The notes under the pieces are model-generated. The model was not told the DNA's origin. It did not search any database and saw only the letters and a list, made by a program, of their open reading frames with translations. Positions 7,242-14,813 of a DNA stretch of 39,277 nucleotides are shown here, piece after piece (within the stretch, counting starts at the first letter, position 1; every line of letters begins with the position of its first letter). Both the position numbers and the translations under genes were made by a program. Source of the stretch: an uncultured Lachnospiraceae bacterium (lineage in GTDB: Bacteria; Bacillota; Clostridia; Lachnospirales; Lachnospiraceae); NCBI GenBank assembly GCA_904395885.1, contig CAJFOF010000074.1:1-39277 (forward strand), written 5' to 3'.

Positions 7242-7933
7242 AGGTGACTTATATTCATCACGATGGATTTTTAGTAGAGTGTCGGGACAGGTATCTGCTG
7301 TTTGACTATTACCAGGGAGAGATTCCGGAGATGGATCCGGAAAAACCTCTGTATGTATTTGCAAGCCACCGCCACGGGGATCATTTTGTGCCGGATATTT
7401 TCTTGCTGGCGGAAAAATATTCAAAGATTCATTATATTCTCGCAAAGGATATCTGGATCAGCAGGGTACCGGAGGCGCTCAGAGGGCAGACGGTCCGAAT
7501 GGGCTGGCGAAAGAGAGAAGAGCTGGACGGGATGGGAATCCGCACGCTGAAGTCCACAGATGAAGGGGTGGCATTTCTGGTGGAGGTGGAGGGAACTGCC
7601 GTCTACCACGCAGGGGACCTGAATGACTGGAGATGGAACGAGGAATCTCCTCAGTGGAATGAGGCCATGCATCAAAAATACATAAAAGAGATTGCCTGTC
7701 TGGAAGGAGAGAGGATCCACTGTGCATTTCTCCCTCTGGATCCCAGGCAGGAGGAATGGTATTGGCTCGGTTTGGATGAGTTTATGAAGAATGTGGGAGC
7801 GGAAGTGGTGTTTCCAATGCATTTTTGGGAAGACTTCGATGTGATTCGCCGGCTGAAAGCGGAGGCATGCTCGGAAGGTTACCGGCACAGGATCATGGAG
7901 ATTACCCGGCGCGGGGAGGAGTTTTGGCTGTGA
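7238..7933 (+). CDS. Metallo-beta-lactamase-fold hydrolase (UlaG-like)
   Basis: A 231-residue soluble protein. The metal site HxHxDH is H44-R-H46-G-D48-H49; further ligands are H124 and D127 in 'YHAGDLNDW' and H195 in 'FPMHFWEDF'. These are complete, so an active two-metal hydrolase is expected. The compact form resembles UlaG/YtkL-type proteins of undetermined substrate. The ATG overlaps the HAD stop by 4 bp, and the stop overlaps the exporter GTG by 4 bp. The context gives no firm substrate. Confidence 0.87.
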   Translation: MKVTYIHHDGFLVECRDRYLLFDYYQGEIPEMDPEKPLYVFASHRHGDHFVPDIFLLAEKYSKIHYILAKDIWISRVPEALRGQTVRMGWRKREELDGMGIRTLKSTDEGVAFLVEVEGTAVYHAGDLNDWRWNEESPQWNEAMHQKYIKEIACLEGERIHCAFLPLDPRQEEWYWLGLDEFMKNVGAEVVFPMHFWEDFDVIRRLKAEACSEGYRHRIMEITRRGEEFWL

Positions 7934-8703
7934 ATGAGAGGGAAGTTCTGGAGACCGCAATGGAAGCGGGGCACATACTTTTGGAAAACGGGGCGGAGAT
8001 TTTTCGGGTTGAGGAGACGATTGACCGGATTTGCCGGCACTATGGGGTGGATTATGCCAATGCTTTTGTGTTAAGCAATGGCATTTTTCTGACCGCCGGA
8101 AATCTCCGGCAGCAGTATTTTGCCAAAGTTCAGCATATCCCTGTAAGCGGCGCCCATCTGAACCGGGTTGCCGCGGTGAATCAGCTTTCCCGGGAGATCG
8201 AGGCAGGCCATTATACGGTTGAGGAAGCCAGGAAGGCCCTGGAAGCGATCAAGACTATGCCGGGAAAGACCAAGAGGATGCAGGTTATGGCGTCAGGGAT
8301 TGGAAGCGGCTGTTTCTGCTATCTGTTTGGAGGAAGCCTGATGGACAGCGCGGCGGCATTTGCCGCAGGACTCATCCTGTATCTGTTCGTCCTGTATGTC
8401 AGCACCCCCAGACTTTCTAAAATTGTAGGAAATCTGGCAGGGGGAGCACTGGTAACATTTTTATGCATGGTTTTTTACCATATCCATCTGGGAGAGCACC
8501 TGAATCATATGGTGATCGGTTCCATTATCCCTCTGGTCCCCGGCGTTCCCTTTACCAATGCTATCCGGGATATTGCCGATGGGGATTATATCAGCGGATC
8601 GGTCAGGATGCTGGATGCCATGTTAGTTTTTTTCTGTATCGCAATGGGTGTGGGCCTGATGTTTACTATATACGGACGGATCGGAGGTGGCATGACGCTG
8701 TGA
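7930..8703 (+). CDS. ThrE-type threonine/serine exporter, N-terminal half (DUF1212)
   Basis: A 257-residue protein. Residues 1-120 are a cytoplasmic domain ('AGHILLENGAEIFRVEETI', 'HYGVDYANAFVLSNGIF') typical of the DUF1212/ThrE N-terminal region. About five membrane helices follow ('GLILYLFVLYV', 'LVTFLCMVFYHI', 'GSIIPLVPGVPFTNAIRD'). The GTG at 7930 is chosen because it overlaps the previous stop (GTGA) and sits 9-10 bases after GGGGAGGAG; an upstream in-frame start would lie deep inside the hydrolase gene. It pairs with the next gene to form the full ThrE-like exporter in the cell membrane. Confidence 0.88.
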   Translation: MNEREVLETAMEAGHILLENGAEIFRVEETIDRICRHYGVDYANAFVLSNGIFLTAGNLRQQYFAKVQHIPVSGAHLNRVAAVNQLSREIEAGHYTVEEARKALEAIKTMPGKTKRMQVMASGIGSGCFCYLFGGSLMDSAAAFAAGLILYLFVLYVSTPRLSKIVGNLAGGALVTFLCMVFYHIHLGEHLNHMVIGSIIPLVPGVPFTNAIRDIADGDYISGSVRMLDAMLVFFCIAMGVGLMFTIYGRIGGGMTL

Positions 8704-9191
8704 TAGGACAGGTATTGGCGGCTGCGGTTGGCACAATTGCTTTTTCGGTCCTGTTTTCTGTGCCCAGATCCTATTATCCGTACTGCGGGCTGATCGGGGG
8801 AGCCGGATGGGTCGTATATTGTCTGCTGATTTCTTCGGCCTCATCGCCGGAAGCCACATTTTTTGCTACAATCGTGGTGATCTTGCTGTCCCGGCTTTTC
8901 GCGGTGTGGGAGAGATGTCCGGTAACCTTATTCCTGATCCCCGGAATTTTTCCTTTGGTGCCAGGCGCCGGAGTTTACTGGACTGCCTATTATATCGTAA
9001 CGGACCAGTTGGAACTGGCTTCGGAAACGGGATTTACGGCCCTGAAAGTGGCGGTGGCCATTGTATTGGGCATTGTATTGATTTTTCAGCTTCCCCAGGG
9101 CCTCTTTTCCGGAATCTCCGGTCTGGCGCCGGATGCCTGGAAAAGAAGACGAGATAAAAAGACAAAGAGAAAGGAGACTGGCTATAAATGA
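8700..9191 (+). CDS. ThrE-type exporter, C-terminal half (DUF3815)
   Basis: A 163-residue membrane protein with about five hydrophobic helices and the signature 'LIPGIFPLVPGAGVYWTAYY', which mirrors 'IIPLVPGVPFTNAIRD' in its partner. The tail is highly basic. GTG at 8700 overlaps the partner's stop (GTGA) and lies 12 bases after GGAGG; no sensible start exists upstream in this frame. Its stop overlaps the ATG of pyrC. Split ThrE proteins are common in Firmicutes. Export of threonine, serine or a related small molecule is inferred from the family. Confidence 0.88.
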   Translation: MIGQVLAAAVGTIAFSVLFSVPRSYYPYCGLIGGAGWVVYCLLISSASSPEATFFATIVVILLSRLFAVWERCPVTLFLIPGIFPLVPGAGVYWTAYYIVTDQLELASETGFTALKVAVAIVLGIVLIFQLPQGLFSGISGLAPDAWKRRRDKKTKRKETGYK

Positions 9192-10486
9192 TCTGGATTA
9201 AAAACGGACGGCTCATTGACCCTGGAAGAGGGATGGACGGACTGGGAGACGTGATATTGGAGGAAGGAAAAATTGCCAGGATCATCTGGCGCGGCCAGGA
9301 GGAGGGGGCAGTTCCGGAGGTGCCGGAGAATGCCCAGGTAATTGACGCGGCAGGCAAGGTGGTGGCTCCCGGGCTGGCTGATGTCCATGTCCATTTTCGG
9401 GATCCGGGATTTACCTACAAGGAAGACATTGACACAGGTGCGGCTGCGGCTGCGCGGGGCGGATTTACGGCTGTCGTTCTGATGGCCAACACGAAGCCGC
9501 TTAACGATAATGTGGAAACCCTTCGGTATGTGATTGAGAAAGGGGAAAAGACCGGAATTCACGTTTTTAGCTGTGCTGCAGTGTCGGAGAGCTTTCGGGG
9601 AGAGACGTTGACCGATATGGAGGCATTGAAAAATGCCGGAGCAATTGGATTTACGGATGACGGGATCCCGCTGAAGAGCGGAGCTTTCGTCAGGAAGGCT
9701 ATGGAGGAGGCTGCACGCCTTGATATGCCTTTGAGTTTTCATGAAGAAGACCCGGCGTACATCGCTCAGAATGGGATTAACCATGGGGCAGTGTCGGAAA
9801 AGCTGGGCATCTACGGTTCCCCCGCATTGGCAGAGGACGCCATGGTAGCGCGAGACTGTATGATTGCCCTGGATACAGGCGCTGTCATCGATATTCAGCA
9901 TATCAGCTCTGCTAATTCCGTTGCTATGGTGCGGCTGGCAAAATCTCTGGGAGCAAAGGTATGGGCGGAGGTGACGCCTCACCACTTTACTCTGACAGAA
10001 GAGGCAGTTTTGGAACATGGAACCCTTGCCAAAATGAATCCGCCGCTGAGAACAGAGAAGGACCGTCAGGCGCTGATTGAAGGGCTGAAGGACGGAACCA
10101 TTGATATGATCGTCACGGACCACGCCCCACACAGCAAAGAAGAAAAAGCAAGGCCTCTGACGGAAGCGCCCAGCGGAATTACAGGGCTGGAGACTTCTCT
10201 GGCACTGGGAATTACCCATCTGGTAAAGCCGGGGCATCTGACCCTTCTTCAGCTTATGGAAAAAATGAGCCTTAATCCGGGGAAGCTTTATAAAAAAGAT
10301 TGGGGACATTTAGAAGAAGGCCGGCCGGCCGATCTGGTGATTTTTGACGAGGAGCGCCAGTGGGTGGTAGAGGAAGAGGAGTTTGCATCAAAAGCCTCCA
10401 ACAGCCCCTTTGTTGGAACAAGGCTGACAGGCAAGGTCGTATATACAATCTGTGGAGGAAAGATTATCTATGAGGACTTATCGTGA
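9188..10486 (+). CDS. pyrC: Dihydroorotase (class I)
   Basis: A 432-residue enzyme that interconverts N-carbamoyl-L-aspartate and dihydroorotate, step three of pyrimidine synthesis. Zinc ligands are visible: 'DVHVHFRDPG', 'GFTDDGIPL' (the Asp that bridges metals in class I enzymes), 'SFHEEDP', 'DIQHISSANS' and 'VTDHAPHS'. All active-site residues are intact and the length is normal for the class. The ATG overlaps the exporter stop. The other pyr genes are not in this window, so pyrC is detached from a pyrimidine operon here; only a possible nucleotidase follows. Confidence 0.96.
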   Translation: MIWIKNGRLIDPGRGMDGLGDVILEEGKIARIIWRGQEEGAVPEVPENAQVIDAAGKVVAPGLADVHVHFRDPGFTYKEDIDTGAAAAARGGFTAVVLMANTKPLNDNVETLRYVIEKGEKTGIHVFSCAAVSESFRGETLTDMEALKNAGAIGFTDDGIPLKSGAFVRKAMEEAARLDMPLSFHEEDPAYIAQNGINHGAVSEKLGIYGSPALAEDAMVARDCMIALDTGAVIDIQHISSANSVAMVRLAKSLGAKVWAEVTPHHFTLTEEAVLEHGTLAKMNPPLRTEKDRQALIEGLKDGTIDMIVTDHAPHSKEEKARPLTEAPSGITGLETSLALGITHLVKPGHLTLLQLMEKMSLNPGKLYKKDWGHLEEGRPADLVIFDEERQWVVEEEEFASKASNSPFVGTRLTGKVVYTICGGKIIYEDLS

Positions 10487-11156
10487 CATTCTGCTGGATG
10501 TGGACGGCACGCTTCTGGATTTTGGGGCGGCAGAACAGGTGGGGATCGCTGCAGTGCTGGCCCGTTACGGCTTTGAAGCCGATGAGGAGCGGATCAGGCT
10601 GTATCACCGGATCAACGGGGCGGCATGGGCTGCCTTTGAGCGGGGAGAGGTGACGAAAGAGCGCCTGGTAGAGGAGCGGTTTGAGACATTCTTTCAGGAA
10701 TTGGGGAAAAACGTAAACGGAAGGGAAGCGGAGGATCTGTACCGCAGTTATCTGGACCAGTCGGCTGTCCTGATAGACGGGGCGGAGGATATCTGCCGCT
10801 ATCTGAAGGAAAGAGGATACGGCCTTTACGTTGTCACCAACGGCACATCGACTACGCAATATAAGCGGCTGGCTCTTTCCGGGCTGGATGCTTATATGGA
10901 CGGTATTTTCGTATCAGAAGATGCGGGGAGTCAGAAGCCTCAGAAAGAATATTTTGATTATTGCTTTGCGCGGATTCCCCAGGCTGACCCGTCCAGAATG
11001 CTTCTGGTGGGGGATTCCCTGACTTCTGATATAAAAGGAGGGATCAACGCCGGAGTCAGCACTTGCTGGTACAATCCGGCAGGCCTTCCGGAAAGAGAGG
11101 ATATTCGTCCTGACCGACAGATCCGGCGTCTGGAGGAGCTGAAGGAGCTGCTGTAA
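10470..11156 (+). CDS. YjjG-like HAD nucleotidase
   Basis: A 228-residue HAD subfamily IA enzyme. Motif I is D10-V-D12-G-T, motif II 'VVTNGTSTTQ', motif III Lys in 'GSQKPQKEYFDYCF', and motif IV 'LLVGDSLTSDIKGGINAG'. 'GTSTTQYKRL' and 'SQKPQKEYFD' match the YjjG noncanonical pyrimidine 5'-nucleotidase group, which would fit a gene overlapping pyrC by 17 bp. The ATG at 10470 is preferred over GTG at 10452 because GGAGGA lies 10 bases upstream of the ATG and overlaps the GTG itself. Substrate is inferred. Confidence 0.85.
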   Translation: MRTYRDILLDVDGTLLDFGAAEQVGIAAVLARYGFEADEERIRLYHRINGAAWAAFERGEVTKERLVEERFETFFQELGKNVNGREAEDLYRSYLDQSAVLIDGAEDICRYLKERGYGLYVVTNGTSTTQYKRLALSGLDAYMDGIFVSEDAGSQKPQKEYFDYCFARIPQADPSRMLLVGDSLTSDIKGGINAGVSTCWYNPAGLPEREDIRPDRQIRRLEELKELL

Positions 11157-11188
11157 TCTTGCTAAAAAGCCGATCCATATGATGAGAG

Positions 11189-11234
11189 ACAGGGACAGAG
11201 ATAGGCCTGCAGGGCGTCTTTGTTCCTGTTTTTA
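11189..11234 (+). terminator. Rho-independent terminator after the pyrC operon
   Basis: An imperfect long stem with G-T wobble pairs joins 11189-11207 with 11211-11229, followed by TTTTT (11229-11233). It separates the metabolic operon from the amino acid importer. Confidence 0.7.
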
Positions 11235-11244
11235 TAAGTTCCTC

Positions 11245-11273
11245 TTGTCAACAATGCTTTAGTGTGCTACTAT
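11245..11273 (+). promoter_or_regulatory. Sigma-A-type promoter of the amino acid ABC importer
   Basis: The -35 TTGTCA (11245-11250), 17-bp spacer and -10 TACTAT (11268-11273) lie about 45 bp before the importer's first start codon. Confidence 0.7.
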
Positions 11274-11321
11274 GTTATCACACAAAAGAATCGAATGTAA
11301 TAGTATGAGGAGGAAAAAATT

Positions 11322-12266
11322 ATGAAAAAGAAGGTAGTTGGACTGGCAGCGGCAGTTCTGACGGCAGCTCTGACAGCTTGTTCAGGAGGAACGGATACTG
11401 GGAATACCACAGCGGCTCCGGCAGAGACAGCGGCGGAGGCGTCCGAAGGTACGGAGGAAACGGCAGAAATTGCAGAAGGGACAGCGGAGCCGGAAGAAGG
11501 AGCCGGAGCGAAAGCAGAGGGAGATACTTTTACTGTAGGATTTGATCAGGATTTCCCGCCAATGGGATTTTTAGGGGATGATGGAGAGTACACTGGTTTT
11601 GACATTGAGCTGGCTCAGGAGGTGGCTGACCGTTTGGGTCTTGTATTCCAGCCCCAGCCCATAGCCTGGGACGCCAAGGATATGGAGCTTGAGGCCGGAA
11701 ACATTGACTGCATCTGGAATGGCTTTACGATGAATGGACGGGAGGACAGCTATACATGGTCCGAACCCTATATGGACAACAGCCAGGTGATCGTGGTGGA
11801 CCCGGCTTCCGGAATAACATCGCTGGCAGATCTGGCGGGAAAAGTAGTGGAAGTCCAGGTAGATTCATCCGCCCAAGCTGCGCTGGAGGAGAATCCTGAA
11901 CTGACCGGAACCTTTGCCCAGTTGGTAACAACTCCTGATTACAATACGGCTTTTATGGATCTGGAGCAGGGGGCAGTGGACGCGATTGCGATGGATGTAA
12001 TCGTGGCAGGATACCAGATTCAGCAGAGGGAATCCGACTTTGTGATTTTGGATGAGACCATTGCATCGGAAGTTTACGGGATTGGTTTTAAGAAGGGCAA
12101 TACCGGCCTGCGGGATCAGGTTCAGGCTGTCCTGGAGGAAATGGCAGCAGACGGTACCATGACTGAGATCTCAGAAAAATGGTTCGGCGAGGACGTGACG
12201 ATTATCGGCAAGGACGGCGCGGCGGAGGAGACGGCAGCCGCTGATACAGAAGCCGCAGCAGAATAA
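11322..12266 (+). CDS. Amino acid ABC transporter substrate-binding lipoprotein
   Basis: A 314-residue lipoprotein with lipobox L-T-A-C20. Residues 22-65 are an Ala/Glu/Thr-rich linker. Residues about 68-290 form a family 3 solute-binding domain: 'VGFDQDFPPMGF', 'YTGFDIELAQEVADRLG', 'DCIWNGFTM', 'YNTAFMDLEQGAVDAIAMD'. The C-terminal ~16 residues are again Ala/Glu-rich. Tethered outside the membrane, it delivers a polar amino acid to the permease at 12303. RBS AGGAGG precedes the ATG. The 'GxDID(I/L)A' signature fits the polar amino acid class, but the exact substrate cannot be read from the sequence. Confidence 0.94.
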   Translation: MKKKVVGLAAAVLTAALTACSGGTDTGNTTAAPAETAAEASEGTEETAEIAEGTAEPEEGAGAKAEGDTFTVGFDQDFPPMGFLGDDGEYTGFDIELAQEVADRLGLVFQPQPIAWDAKDMELEAGNIDCIWNGFTMNGREDSYTWSEPYMDNSQVIVVDPASGITSLADLAGKVVEVQVDSSAQAALEENPELTGTFAQLVTTPDYNTAFMDLEQGAVDAIAMDVIVAGYQIQQRESDFVILDETIASEVYGIGFKKGNTGLRDQVQAVLEEMAADGTMTEISEKWFGEDVTIIGKDGAAEETAAADTEAAAE

Positions 12267-12302
12267 TTGGAGATACGATAGAAAAGCATGTAGGAGGGCA
12301 CC

Positions 12303-12947
12303 ATGGGTATCAGCCAGATTCAACAACTAATCGGAGGCATGGGGGTAAGCATCCAGATTTTTACAGTAACCCTTGTTTTTTCCCTGCCATTGGGTCTCAT
12401 TGTGGCCTTCGGGAGAATGGCAAAAAATCCAGTACTCCAAAACCTGGTTAAGGCCTACATATCCATTATGCGGGGAACGCCTCTTATGCTCCAGCTTATG
12501 GTAGTCTATTTTGGACCATTTTATCTGTTTGGCATCAGGATAGGCAACAGCTACCGCCTCTGGGCCGTTTTCATTGGTTTTACAATCAATTATGCGGCCT
12601 ATTTCGCAGAGATTTACAGGAGCGGTATCCAGTCCATGCCGGCGGGACAATATGAAGCGGCCCAGATTTTGGGATACAGCAGGAGTCAGACTTTTTTCAA
12701 GATTATTCTGCCGCAGGTGATAAAACGAATCCTGCCAGCCCTGACCAATGAGGTCATAACACTGGTGAAGGATACCTCGCTGGCGTTTACCTTAAGCGTC
12801 ATGGAGATGTTTACGGTGGCCAAAGCTCTGGCGGCAAAGGGAACCATGGCGCCTCTGCTGGCAGCCGGGATTTTCTACTATGTATTCAATCTGCTGGTAG
12901 CGGTGGTGATGGAAAAAGCAGAAAAGAAACTGGACTATTACCGCTGA
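12303..12947 (+). CDS. Amino acid ABC transporter permease
   Basis: A 214-residue HisM-family inner-membrane permease with about five helices. The EAA loop 'EAAQILGYSRSQTFFKIILP' couples to the ATPase. 'SIMRGTPLMLQLMVVYFG' is the usual family signature. GGAGGGCACC precedes the ATG. Normal length. It lies between the binding protein and the ATPase in one operon. Confidence 0.95.
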   Translation: MGISQIQQLIGGMGVSIQIFTVTLVFSLPLGLIVAFGRMAKNPVLQNLVKAYISIMRGTPLMLQLMVVYFGPFYLFGIRIGNSYRLWAVFIGFTINYAAYFAEIYRSGIQSMPAGQYEAAQILGYSRSQTFFKIILPQVIKRILPALTNEVITLVKDTSLAFTLSVMEMFTVAKALAAKGTMAPLLAAGIFYYVFNLLVAVVMEKAEKKLDYYR

Positions 12948-12971
12948 CACTGCATTCACGGAGGAAAAACC

Positions 12972-13739
12972 ATGAGCATACTGGAAATCAGCCATATTGA
13001 AAAATCCTTTGGGAATGTTCCGGTTTTAAAGGACATCTCCCTCTCTGTATCCGATGGGGAGATTCTGTCCATCATCGGCCCGTCCGGTTCCGGCAAGTCC
13101 ACACTTCTGCGGTGCGCCACGATGCTGGAGACCCTGGATAAAGGGGAAGTTTGCTATAAGGGGGCCAGAGCAGTCTGGGCCGATGGCAGCGGGAAGGTGC
13201 AGTTCGCCCCGAAAAAGGAACTGAAGGAAATTCAGGGGCTGTATGGGTTGGTGTTTCAGAATTTCAATCTCTTTCCCCATTACTCGGTTCTCAAAAATAT
13301 TATAGACGCCCCGATCCATGTGCAAAAAAGAAAAAAAGAAGAGGCAATCAAAGAGGCCAGAGAGCTTTTAAAGAAAATGGGGCTGGAAGACAAGGCAGAC
13401 GCCTACCCCTGCCAGCTCTCAGGGGGACAGTGCCAGAGAGTGGCCATTGCCAGGGCGTTGGCGCTGAATCCCAAGATACTCTTTTTTGATGAACCGACGT
13501 CAGCACTGGATCCGGAGCTGACAGGGGAAGTATTGAAGGTCATCCGGTCTCTGGCAGATTTAAAGATCGCTATGGTGATCGTGACTCACGAGATGGCCTT
13601 TGCCAGAGATATCTCCGACCGGGTTATCTTCATGGCCGACGGCGTGATCGTGGAGGAGGGAACACCGGAAGCGGTTTTTGCATCGGGAAATGAGAGAACC
13701 CAGAGTTTCCTGGGAAGGTATGGAGATATTTTGAAATAG
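12972..13739 (+). CDS. Amino acid ABC transporter ATP-binding protein
   Basis: A 255-residue ATPase of the GlnQ/HisP group. Walker A is GPSGSGKST (36-44), the Q-loop lies in '[15 protein letters not shown]', the signature is '[15 protein letters not shown]', and Walker B is '[14 protein letters not shown]' with 'VTHEM' as the switch region. The usual second Gln after LSGGQ is Cys here, a mild variant. RBS GGAGGAAAA before ATG. Followed by a strong terminator, so the importer is a self-contained three-gene unit. Confidence 0.96.
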   Translation: MSILEISHIEKSFGNVPVLKDISLSVSDGEILSIIGPSGSGKSTLLRCATMLETLDKGEVCYKGARAVWADGSGKVQFAPKKELKEIQGLYGLVFQNFNLFPHYSVLKNIIDAPIHVQKRKKEEAIKEARELLKKMGLEDKADAYPCQLSGGQCQRVAIARALALNPKILFFDEPTSALDPELTGEVLKVIRSLADLKIAMVIVTHEMAFARDISDRVIFMADGVIVEEGTPEAVFASGNERTQSFLGRYGDILK

Positions 13740-13754
13740 TCATTTATAAAAGCT

Positions 13755-13796
13755 GCCCGGAATAGGGAAACGAATTCCCTGCTCCGGGCGTTTTTT
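13755..13796 (+). terminator. Strong Rho-independent terminator after the ABC importer
   Basis: GCCCGGA (13755-13761) pairs with TCCGGGC (13783-13789), and the stem continues as AGGGAA/TTCCCT, followed by six T (13791-13796). Confidence 0.92.
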
Positions 13797-13900
13797 GATG
13801 GATATTGAAAGATCTTTAGAAAATCTTTTGTTTTTCCTGGGGCTTCTCTTTAGAATGGCGCGGTATACTGTTGACATGAAAAGAGAGAGGGGCGATGGAA

Positions 13901-14137
13901 ATGGAACCGGAAATTCTGCATCAGCTTATAGTTTCCGTATGTTTTGTAACAGCGGTTTTCGTGGTGGCGGTAATGCTCGCAAGCACTTGTATCGAGGTGT
14001 TTCATGAGGCCAGAAGCATTAGGAAAAAGACCTCCACAGCAAGAGACTTCCATGGTATACTACCAGAGGAAAAAATGATCGGCTCAGGAGGAAAAAAGAA
14101 TTATGGAAGTAAACCGCATTTTATTAGTGGAAGATGA
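13901..14137 (+). CDS. Possible small membrane protein ahead of the two-component system
   Basis: A 78-residue frame with one strong hydrophobic helix (about residues 8-31, 'LIVSVCFVTAVFVVAVMLAS') followed by a basic stretch. GAGAGGGG ends 8 bases before the ATG at 13901; the in-frame ATG at 13895 is too close to that site. The frame overlaps the response regulator by 35 bp, and its last ~25 residues look unstructured. A genuine small sensor-associated membrane peptide is possible, but no family is recognised and the overlap is longer than is usual here. Confidence 0.42.
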   Translation: MEPEILHQLIVSVCFVTAVFVVAVMLASTCIEVFHEARSIRKKTSTARDFHGILPEEKMIGSGGKKNYGSKPHFISGR

Positions 14138-14813
14138 TAGAGAGATCCGGGAAGGAATTGAGATTTTTTTGAGGAGCCAGAATTATATTGTGTTTCAGGC
14201 TGGCGATGGGATTGAGGGCCTGGAGATTCTTTCCAGAGAGGAGATTCATCTGGCGATTGTGGATGTCATGATGCCCAGGATGGACGGAATCACGATGGTG
14301 GCGCGTCTGAGAGAGCGGTCAGATATCCCTGTAATCTTTCTTTCTGCCAAGTCGGAGGAAGTCGATAAGATTCTGGGACTGAATATGGGAGCGGATGATT
14401 ATATTACAAAGCCGTTTACACCTATGGAACTCCTTGCCAGAGTGGCATCTCAGCTCAGAAGGTATAAGCGGTTTATGGAACGTTTGAACGCTCGCATCCC
14501 GGAGAATCCGGCGATTCACAGAATCGGCGGGCTGGAGGTTAACGAAGAGACTGTAGAGGTAGTGGCAGACGGAACGCCGGTACGGCTGACGCCAATCGAG
14601 TTTAAGATTCTCTTACTTCTGGTCAAGAATCCGGGAAGAGTCTTTTCGGCGGAGGAGATCTACGAGCGGGTATGGAATGAGCGGGCAGTCAATACCGATA
14701 CAGTCATGGTACATGTAAGAAATATACGGGAAAAAATAGAGGTCAACCCGAAAGAACCAAAATATTTGAAGGTGGTGTGGGGAGTTGGATATAAAATTGA
14801 AAAACAGGCATAG
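14103..14813 (+). CDS. OmpR-family response regulator
   Basis: A 236-residue transcription factor. The receiver domain (5-118) has acidic residues E10-D11-D12, phospho-acceptor D54 in 'VDVMMPRMDG', a conserved Ser in 'FLSAK' and K103 in 'ITKPFTP'. The winged helix (about 140-233) has 'LTPIEFKILLLLVKNPGRVF' and 'VMVHVRNIREKIE'. AGGAGG precedes the ATG by 10 bases. It overlaps the kinase gene by about 28 bp, so the two are coupled. Targets are unknown; the transporter upstream and the esterase downstream are candidates by proximity only. Confidence 0.95.
   Translation: MEVNRILLVEDDREIREGIEIFLRSQNYIVFQAGDGIEGLEILSREEIHLAIVDVMMPRMDGITMVARLRERSDIPVIFLSAKSEEVDKILGLNMGADDYITKPFTPMELLARVASQLRRYKRFMERLNARIPENPAIHRIGGLEVNEETVEVVADGTPVRLTPIEFKILLLLVKNPGRVFSAEEIYERVWNERAVNTDTVMVHVRNIREKIEVNPKEPKYLKVVWGVGYKIEKQA

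Noticed and set aside
8463-8699. N-terminal extension of the ThrE C-terminal-half gene
   Set aside because: It would lie wholly within the partner gene in another frame; GTG at 8700 has a ribosome site and the GTGA overlap.
9182-10309. 375-residue minus-strand open frame opposite pyrC
   Set aside because: pyrC has all catalytic residues; the opposite frame is His/Cys/Gln-rich without motifs.
13808-13833. Second terminator-like hairpin (AAAGAT/ATCTTT plus T tract)
   Set aside because: Only six A/T-rich base pairs; too weak to call after the strong terminator at 13755-13796.
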